Assembly: GCF_023168165.1 (NCBI RefSeq)
Contig: NZ_BQYJ01000002.1
Coordinates: 558,001-622,000 of the forward strand
DNA length: 64,000 nt
Origin: Niallia sp. NCCP-28
GTDB taxonomy: Bacteria > Bacillota > Bacilli > Bacillales > Cytobacillaceae
Direction: 5' to 3'
The notes under the pieces: model-generated
What the model saw: the letters and a program-made list of their open reading frames with translations, nothing else
Database searches by the model: none
What the model was told of the DNA's origin: nothing
Shown: positions 59,174-64,000 of the stretch, one piece after another
Position numbering within the stretch: position 1 is the stretch's first letter
Layout of the letters: the number at the start of each line of letters is the position of its first letter
Translations under genes and position numbers: made by a program

Positions 59174-59233
59174 AAAAGCGTTTGTTACATGAATTGGATT
59201 CAATCATACAACAAATTGTAAGCGTTTTATAAT
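59174..59233 (+). promoter_or_regulatory. Promoter with two cre-like sites before the PTS operon
   Basis: TATAAT (59228-59233) with CATACA 17 bases upstream. TGTAAGCGTTTTAT (59217-59230) overlaps the -10 and matches cre at 12 of 14. AAAAGCGTTTGTTACA (59174-59189) is a related motif 43 bases upstream. Catabolite repression or control by the BglG-type activator is expected. Confidence 0.5.
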
Positions 59234-59259
59234 ATGCTGGACATAGGGGGAAAGAAGCG

Positions 59260-61323
59260 ATGATCATGGAAAAGCGGCCTGCCTTTTTGCTGAGCTATTT
59301 GCTGAAAGTTCAATCTACTTCGCTGAATCAGATTAGGGACTGTATGCAGTTAACGAGAAGACAAATTACTTATGATTTAGAAAAAGTAAATCACTGGCTA
59401 AAAGAAAAAGGACTTCCTCCTATTATTTGCAAAGGGAATATCGTTCTAGTTCCCGATGATGTTTTATCTTTTTTAAAAAATAGCCAATATGTACAGGCGG
59501 AAAGGATGATGAATTTAACAGAAGAAGAGCGTTGTATGATGTTGTATTTATATTTATTTATTCGGGAGGAGGTAATTTCTTCTGCGCATCTAACACAGTT
59601 TTTGAAAGTAAGCAAAAATACAGTCATTGCAGATGTAAAAAAAGCCAATCAGAAAAACAGTTCATTTTTTGTTGAAATTCGCTACACAAGACAGCACGGC
59701 TATCACTTAAAGGGCACAGAATTTGATAAAAGAGCGCTTGTGATGAACCAGCTCCATCAGCTTTTGCAATTGCCCTACTATAAAAAGCTGATTTACTATT
59801 TATGGAATAAGAGGGATGAAGCGTATCAATTGGAGTATTTGTATAAAACTCTTCTATGCATATCCAAACAGCATAAGCTTCAATTTGTAGAAGAGCGTTT
59901 TAATCAGTTCGCTTATTTTCTCCCATTTTATTATTGTCGACAAAAACAAAAAAAATTAGTGCAGTTTCATAAAGATGAAATCGACGCATTAAAACAAGAT
60001 CCGCTGTGGAAAGTGGGAAAGGAGCTGATGAAGGAGCTGTCATTGAGCGAATATGAGGAGGAAACCGCTTATTTTACCTTACAGTTATTGGGGTTGTCTT
60101 TAGGGAATGCTTCTATTCAAATAGTGGATAAAGGTTTTCTGATGACATTATGCGAGCAGCTTGCAGCTGGCTTTGAAGCAAAAGCATGTATGGCTTTGGA
60201 GAGGAAAGAGGAAGTTGTTCAATTGTTGTATCAGCATATGAAGCCAGCATATTTTCGCATGAAATATCGAATCCCTATCCATAATCCTTTGCTTCAAGAA
60301 ATTAAAAAAGAATATAAAGAACTGTTTGCGATAGTAGAGGAAATGCTGGTGCCGATTGGCTCATTATTAGGAATCTCCATTCCAGAGGAGGAAATTGCTT
60401 TTATTACCATCCTTTTTGGAGCCCTTTTAAAGAAGCCGATAAATGCAGGGGTTCACAAAAAACGAGCAGTTGTTGTTTGTCCAAGCGGCACCAGTTCTTC
60501 ACTCATGGTCAAATATCAGCTGGAATCCATTTTTTCAGAAATTATAATAGAAAATACACTATCCGTTGAGGAGTTTTATGAAGGGGCAGGAGGACAATTT
60601 GACCTTGTTTTTTCGACAGTGCCCATAAACACCAAGTTTCCATGTTTTTATGTTAGACCAATCATGACATCTGTTGAAAAAAGGCAAATAGCAAGTGAAG
60701 TATATCATCATTTATTTGGAATGAGCTATGAGGGCATTCCTAATGCGGAGCTTATCTCAATTATCAAGAAATTTGCCAATATCTATGATGAAAAAGGGTT
60801 AACACAGGCGTTGAGTCCATTCACTATTTATAAAAAAGAAGAAGTATACAGGGAGGGACAGCCAGTGCTGCAAGATTTATTGATGGAAGAAACCATTCAA
60901 CTAGTGGAAGAGGCAAAGAGTTGGGAAGAAGCAATAAATATGGCTGCAAACCCTTTGCTGAATAAGGGGGTGATTGAAGAAAGATATGTTGATGCAATTA
61001 TTGAGAATGTGAAGACACTAGGTCCGTATATTGTAATAGGTCCAGGGGTTGCTATTCCTCATGCACGCCCAGAAATGGGGGTAAAGGCATTAGGCATGAG
61101 TTTTCTTAAATTAATGAAACCTGTCTATTTTTTAGAGAATGAGAATTACCCTGTTCAATTGCTGTTTTTTTTAGCGGCGGTTGATAATAAAACACATCTT
61201 AAAGCACTATCTCAATTAACAAAGCTTCTTAGCAAAAAAGAGAATATAACATTTTTAAAAGAAACAGACTCGAAAAAGGAAATAGCTGCACTGTTTCAAG
61301 CTTACTCAGATAAAGATTTGTAA
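59260..61323 (+). CDS. BglG/LicR/MtlR-type PTS-controlled activator with EIIB-like and EIIA domains
   Basis: 687 residues from ATG behind AGGGGGGAAAGAAG. Order: N-terminal helix-turn-helix motifs (about 1-165), two PRD-like regions (about 180-290 and 305-395), an EIIB-gat-like domain with Cys407 in VCPSGTSSSL, and an EIIA-Fru/Ntr-like domain (about 535-685) with His601 in AIPHARPE. The usual second PRD histidines seem replaced: YFTLQLLG near 271 for the YLxLHFG pattern, and FITILFGAL near 381; His341 in IHNPLL remains. It should activate the following EIIB/EIIC genes according to PTS phosphorylation. No separate EIIA gene lies before the transketolase. Confidence 0.9.
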   Translation: MIMEKRPAFLLSYLLKVQSTSLNQIRDCMQLTRRQITYDLEKVNHWLKEKGLPPIICKGNIVLVPDDVLSFLKNSQYVQAERMMNLTEEERCMMLYLYLFIREEVISSAHLTQFLKVSKNTVIADVKKANQKNSSFFVEIRYTRQHGYHLKGTEFDKRALVMNQLHQLLQLPYYKKLIYYLWNKRDEAYQLEYLYKTLLCISKQHKLQFVEERFNQFAYFLPFYYCRQKQKKLVQFHKDEIDALKQDPLWKVGKELMKELSLSEYEEETAYFTLQLLGLSLGNASIQIVDKGFLMTLCEQLAAGFEAKACMALERKEEVVQLLYQHMKPAYFRMKYRIPIHNPLLQEIKKEYKELFAIVEEMLVPIGSLLGISIPEEEIAFITILFGALLKKPINAGVHKKRAVVVCPSGTSSSLMVKYQLESIFSEIIIENTLSVEEFYEGAGGQFDLVFSTVPINTKFPCFYVRPIMTSVEKRQIASEVYHHLFGMSYEGIPNAELISIIKKFANIYDEKGLTQALSPFTIYKKEEVYREGQPVLQDLLMEETIQLVEEAKSWEEAINMAANPLLNKGVIEERYVDAIIENVKTLGPYIVIGPGVAIPHARPEMGVKALGMSFLKLMKPVYFLENENYPVQLLFFLAAVDNKTHLKALSQLTKLLSKKENITFLKETDSKKEIAALFQAYSDKDL

Positions 61324-61342
61324 AACAAGGGGAGGAAAAAGT

Positions 61343-61624
61343 ATGAAAATTTTAGCAGTATGTGGATCAGGATTGGGGTCGAGCTTTATGCTGGAAATGA
61401 ATATCCAGGAAATCTTGAGTGAGTTTGGCGTAACAGGCATAGAAGTGGAACATGCAGATCTTAGTTCCGCAACACCAGATGCGGCAGACCTTTTTATTGC
61501 CGCAAAGGATATTGCAGATGGAATGAGTCACTTAGGAGAGGTTGTTGTGATTGACAGCATTATTGATATGGATGGGCTTCGGGCGAAATTAAAAGAAGTG
61601 CTGGAACAGAAAGGGCTTTTGTAA
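61343..61624 (+). CDS. PTS EIIB component, ascorbate (UlaB/SgaB) type
   Basis: 93 residues from ATG behind GGGGAGGAAAAAGT. Phosphorylated Cys is in the N-terminal P-loop VCGSGLGSSFMLEMNIQEIL. DLSSATPDAADLFIAAKDIADGM is the typical middle part. It accepts phosphate from an EIIA protein and passes it to the sugar bound to the EIIC at 61674. A 19-base gap separates it from the regulator gene, and 49 bases lie before the EIIC gene, so all three are one operon. Confidence 0.92.
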   Translation: MKILAVCGSGLGSSFMLEMNIQEILSEFGVTGIEVEHADLSSATPDAADLFIAAKDIADGMSHLGEVVVIDSIIDMDGLRAKLKEVLEQKGLL

Positions 61625-61673
61625 GGGGAATGCTTAAAGCTAACTGTTTGATACAAATAGGGAGGTACTGACA

Positions 61674-63032
61674 ATGGGAGAGAGATTGCTTAAATTGATT
61701 ATGGATATTTTAAGTCAACCAGCAGTATTAATTTCTATTATTGCACTGATCGGTTTATTGATCCAAAAAAAATCTGCGAGCGATATCATTAAAGGTACAA
61801 CTAAAACATTTTTAGGCTTCATTGTCATCGCTGCGGGTGCAAATGTTATTGTCAGCTCTTTAGACCCATTTGGAAAAATGTTTCAAGAAGCATTTCAAGT
61901 AACAGGAGTAGTTCCGAACAATGAAGCAATTGTTGCGATGGCATTAACGAAGTATGGTTCGATTACTGCATTTATTATGTTTTTTGGAATGCTTGCCAAT
62001 ATCTTAATTGCTCGGTTTACTCGCTTAAAATATATTTTTTTAACAGGACACCATACTCTTTATATGGCATGTATGCTTGCTGTTATATTAGTGGTTTCAG
62101 GATTAAAAGGTGTTCCGTTAGTAGTGGTGGGTTCTCTTGCTTTAGGATTAATCATGGCCTTTTTCCCAGCCATTTGTCAGCCATTTATGAGAAAAATCAC
62201 TGGTGCGGATCATGTTGGATTTGGCCATTTCTCTTCTCTTGGCTACGTTCTTAGCGGTCTTGTAGGAAAAGTCGTAGGGAAAGGATCACGTTCTACAGAA
62301 AAAATCAACTTTCCAAAAGGTTTAGGATTTTTGCGGGACAGCTCTGTTACGATTGCATTAACGATGACGATCTTATATGTTATTATCGCATTATTTGCAG
62401 GCCCTTCTTATATTGAACAAAACTTAAGCGGAGGCACTCATTATCTCGTATTCTCCCTTATTCAAGCAATTACATTTGCTGCAGGAGTATTTGTGATTTT
62501 ATCTGGTGTACGTCTTGTATTAGCAGAAATTGTGCCTGCATTTAAAGGAATCTCTACAAAACTTGTTCCAAACTCTAAACCAGCTCTTGATTGTCCAGTT
62601 GTTTTTCCATATGCTCCAAATGCTGTATTAATAGGATTCTTCTGCAGTTTCCTTGGTGGAATTGTCGGCATGATTTTTTTAGGATTTGCTGGTTCTGTTA
62701 TTATCTTGCCTGGTGTTGTTCCCCATTTCTTTACAGGGGCAACAGCAGGAGTATTCGGCAATGCGACTGGCGGTATTCGCGGTGCAACGATTGGCGCATT
62801 TGTGAATGGCCTGTTTATCACATTCCTTCCAGTGTTTTTAATGCCAGTGCTCGGAGATTTAGGCTTTGCAAGCACCACCTTCTCTGATACTGATTTTGCT
62901 GCATCAGGCATTATCCTTGGAAATTTGGCAAAATCATTTGGATCAAGCGGAGTTACTATCACAGTAATTGGTTTGGTGCTCCTTGCTGTTCTTTATAATA
63001 TTTTCAAAAAAAATAAATCGGCGAAAGCATAG
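61674..63032 (+). CDS. PTS EIIC component, ascorbate (UlaA/SgaT) family
   Basis: 452 residues from ATG behind GGGAGGTACTGAC. About eleven membrane helices; ILSQPAVLISIIALIGLLIQKKS, GANVIVSSLDPF, LTGHHTLYMACMLAVIL, and FFTGATAGVFGNATGGIRGATIGAFVNGLFITF are UlaA hallmarks. It imports and phosphorylates the substrate. Ascorbate is the founding substrate, but genes for ascorbate-6-phosphate breakdown (UlaG, UlaD) are not here; a split transketolase follows instead, so another pentose- or pentitol-like substrate is plausible. Confidence 0.92.
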   Translation: MGERLLKLIMDILSQPAVLISIIALIGLLIQKKSASDIIKGTTKTFLGFIVIAAGANVIVSSLDPFGKMFQEAFQVTGVVPNNEAIVAMALTKYGSITAFIMFFGMLANILIARFTRLKYIFLTGHHTLYMACMLAVILVVSGLKGVPLVVVGSLALGLIMAFFPAICQPFMRKITGADHVGFGHFSSLGYVLSGLVGKVVGKGSRSTEKINFPKGLGFLRDSSVTIALTMTILYVIIALFAGPSYIEQNLSGGTHYLVFSLIQAITFAAGVFVILSGVRLVLAEIVPAFKGISTKLVPNSKPALDCPVVFPYAPNAVLIGFFCSFLGGIVGMIFLGFAGSVIILPGVVPHFFTGATAGVFGNATGGIRGATIGAFVNGLFITFLPVFLMPVLGDLGFASTTFSDTDFAASGIILGNLAKSFGSSGVTITVIGLVLLAVLYNIFKKNKSAKA

Positions 63033-63085
63033 AATTAACTTTAAATAGGTGCTGAGTAATGAAGCAAGCATGCTTGGTGCCTTTT

Positions 63086-63317
63086 TTAATCATGCATTAA
63101 CGGGCTATTGACCCCCGCCTTGGGATCATAATGATAAGCGAAAACGAAAAATCTAGTCCTAGTGAGGAATAACTGCCCATAAAATCCTGATACAAAAGAA
63201 CAAAGACATTGCCACGCCCTGTGGCAATAATGTCTGTCAGGTCTATATCCTACAGGCCCTCAACTAACAATTAGTGGAGAATGGGGAAAACTTCCACTGA
63301 TTGAAGTTTCACTTTAT
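63086..63317 (+). repeat. Dispersed structured repeat, copy F (long form, between EIIC and transketolase)
   Basis: Left flank TTAAT, then CATGCATTAACGGGC, GACCCCC, the AACGAAAAATCTAG block, ACTGCCCAT, the extra module (hairpins TTGCCAC/GTGGCAA within GACA/TGTC, and CCTGTAGGATATAGACC-type pairing read in reverse), AACTAACAATTAGTGG, the 3' hairpin and GAAGTTTCAC. TTTAT follows at 63313-63317. That last pentamer runs straight into AAGGAGG, the ribosome site of the transketolase gene. Confidence 0.8.
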
Positions 63318-63329
63318 AAGGAGGCAGCT

Positions 63330-64000
63330 ATGAGCAGTATCTTAAAAGAAATGGAAACATTGAGAGACCAAATTCGTTTATGGACTTTAAAGGAACTCCA
63401 CTACCTTGGATTCGGTCATTATGGGGGAAGTTTGTCTATTGTGGAAGCTTTAGCAGTTTTATATGGAGGTGTAATGAAAATAGATCCCAAGAATCCAAAA
63501 TGGCAGGATCGGGATTATTTTATTTTATCAAAAGGGCATGGGGGACCTAGCCTTTATGCAACACTTGCGCTAAAAGGTTTTTTTCCTGAGGCAGTTTTAT
63601 ACACATTAAATCAAAATGGAACAAAGCTGCCTTCTCATCCTGACCGCAATTTAACGCCAGGAGTGGATATGACAACGGGTTCTTTAGGGCAAGGAATTTC
63701 CGCAGCAGTTGGGGTGGCATTGTCCCATAAATTGTCTGATAGGAAAAATAATACGTATTGTATAGTTGGGGATGGGGAATTAAATGAGGGTCAGACTTGG
63801 GAGGCTTTTCAATTTGCTTCACATCATTGCCTCCATCATTTATTTGTGCTGGTGGATGATAATAAAAAGCAGCTTGATGGGCCTACAAAGGAAATTATTG
63901 ATCCATTAGATTTTGCGGAGAAATTTAAAGCATTTGGTTTTTATACATTAAGAGTGGATGGAAGTGCTATTTCGGAAATTTATGAGGCAATAGAAAAAGG
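63330..64000 (+). CDS. Transketolase, N-terminal subunit (3' end outside window)
   Basis: At least 223 residues from ATG 63330, seven bases behind AAGGAGG. It is the thiamine-diphosphate-binding half of a split transketolase: LHYLGFGHYGGSLSIVEAL, ILSKGHGGPSLYATLALKGFF, HPDRNLTPGVDMTTGSLGQG, and the ThDP motif VGDGELNEGQTWEAFQFASHH. Split enzymes keep the C-terminal half in the next gene, expected just beyond the window. The linkage to PTS genes suggests that the imported substrate is turned into a ketose phosphate that is fed into the pentose phosphate pathway. Frame runs to the last base. Confidence 0.92.
   Translation, partial: MSSILKEMETLRDQIRLWTLKELHYLGFGHYGGSLSIVEALAVLYGGVMKIDPKNPKWQDRDYFILSKGHGGPSLYATLALKGFFPEAVLYTLNQNGTKLPSHPDRNLTPGVDMTTGSLGQGISAAVGVALSHKLSDRKNNTYCIVGDGELNEGQTWEAFQFASHHCLHHLFVLVDDNKKQLDGPTKEIIDPLDFAEKFKAFGFYTLRVDGSAISEIYEAIEK

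Noticed and set aside
14987-63317. The six repeats as a CRISPR array or simple terminators
   Set aside because: They are tens of kilobases apart with no spacer periodicity. They have defined ends and TTTAT flanks, and most have no T tract after the hairpin.
14987-63317. A complete IS200/IS605 element with TnpA or TnpB
   Set aside because: No HUH transposase or TnpB-like reading frame was found anywhere in the window; only the short repeats are present.

Overview
The window is low-GC, gene-dense DNA from a member of the Bacillaceae. Shine-Dalgarno sites close to AAAGGAGG, frequent TTG/GTG starts, SleB-like and DUF3231 sporulation-type proteins, cre-like CcpA sites, an HPr with both regulatory residues, and YesM/YesN and BglG-type regulators all fit a Bacillus/Niallia/Neobacillus-like soil bacterium. 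Genus assignment is inference. No rRNA, tRNA, CRISPR array, prophage or intact transposase gene was seen.

Layout. 1-2.2 kb: end of a ribose-type sugar ABC transporter and a broken sugar-phosphate isomerase. 2.3-8 kb: a DUF3231 protein, a 786-residue protein with two isoprenoid-synthase-like halves, half of an MFS drug exporter (pseudogene), a stress-type SDR and a 54-residue protein. 8-13.5 kb: a sugar-acid operon (IlvD/Edd dehydratase, 2-hydroxyacid dehydrogenase, a deletion scar joining an isomerase to a frameshifted 2-keto-3-deoxygluconate kinase, an MFS sugar-acid transporter, KDPG aldolase). 13.5-18.6 kb: thioredoxin, a LysR regulator, and an ABC exporter with an OmpR-type two-component system. 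18.7-25.9 kb: envelope genes (SleB-type hydrolase, YjgB-like secreted protein, a glycosyltransferase/tandem-kinase/UDP-sugar-epimerase operon, a LysM-M23 peptidase). 26-34.8 kb: a truncated GGDEF gene, an orphan HPr, a DHA2 exporter, an ECF sigma/anti-sigma pair, a SWIM protein, and a YhgE/Pip-type protein with its TetR regulator. 34.8-39 kb: redox genes (possible Fe-S regulator and MnSOD, azoreductase and MarR, aldo/keto reductase). 39-54.3 kb: a fructan/sucrose region with a lipoprotein plus YesM/YesN-type sensor, a CUT1 ABC importer, a GH32 enzyme, YesL, and a LacI-controlled sucrose permease/hydrolase/fructokinase set. 54.6-59 kb: a second-type TruA, a BCCT transporter, a SET-domain protein and a DJ-1/PfpI protein. 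59.2-64 kb: a BglG-type regulator, EIIB and EIIC of an ascorbate-type PTS, and the first part of a split transketolase.

How the genes work together. Most of the window is carbon scavenging: sugar acids go through dehydration to KDPG and pyruvate, fructans and sucrose are imported and cleaved, and a PTS substrate feeds a transketolase. cre-like sites stand before several of these units. Decay is visible in at least four places.

The most unusual feature is a family of six dispersed structured repeats (14987, 20735, 25874, 30837, 52999, 63086). They share an ATTAACGGG left end, a GAAGTTTCAC right end, nested inverted repeats and TTTAT at most flanks. Their lengths differ by modular gain or loss of whole hairpins. 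They lie against stop codons and inside two operons, and no transposase is nearby. They look like non-autonomous mobile elements encoding a structured RNA, comparable to bcr1-type repeats or to remnants of IS200/IS605 guide-RNA ends.
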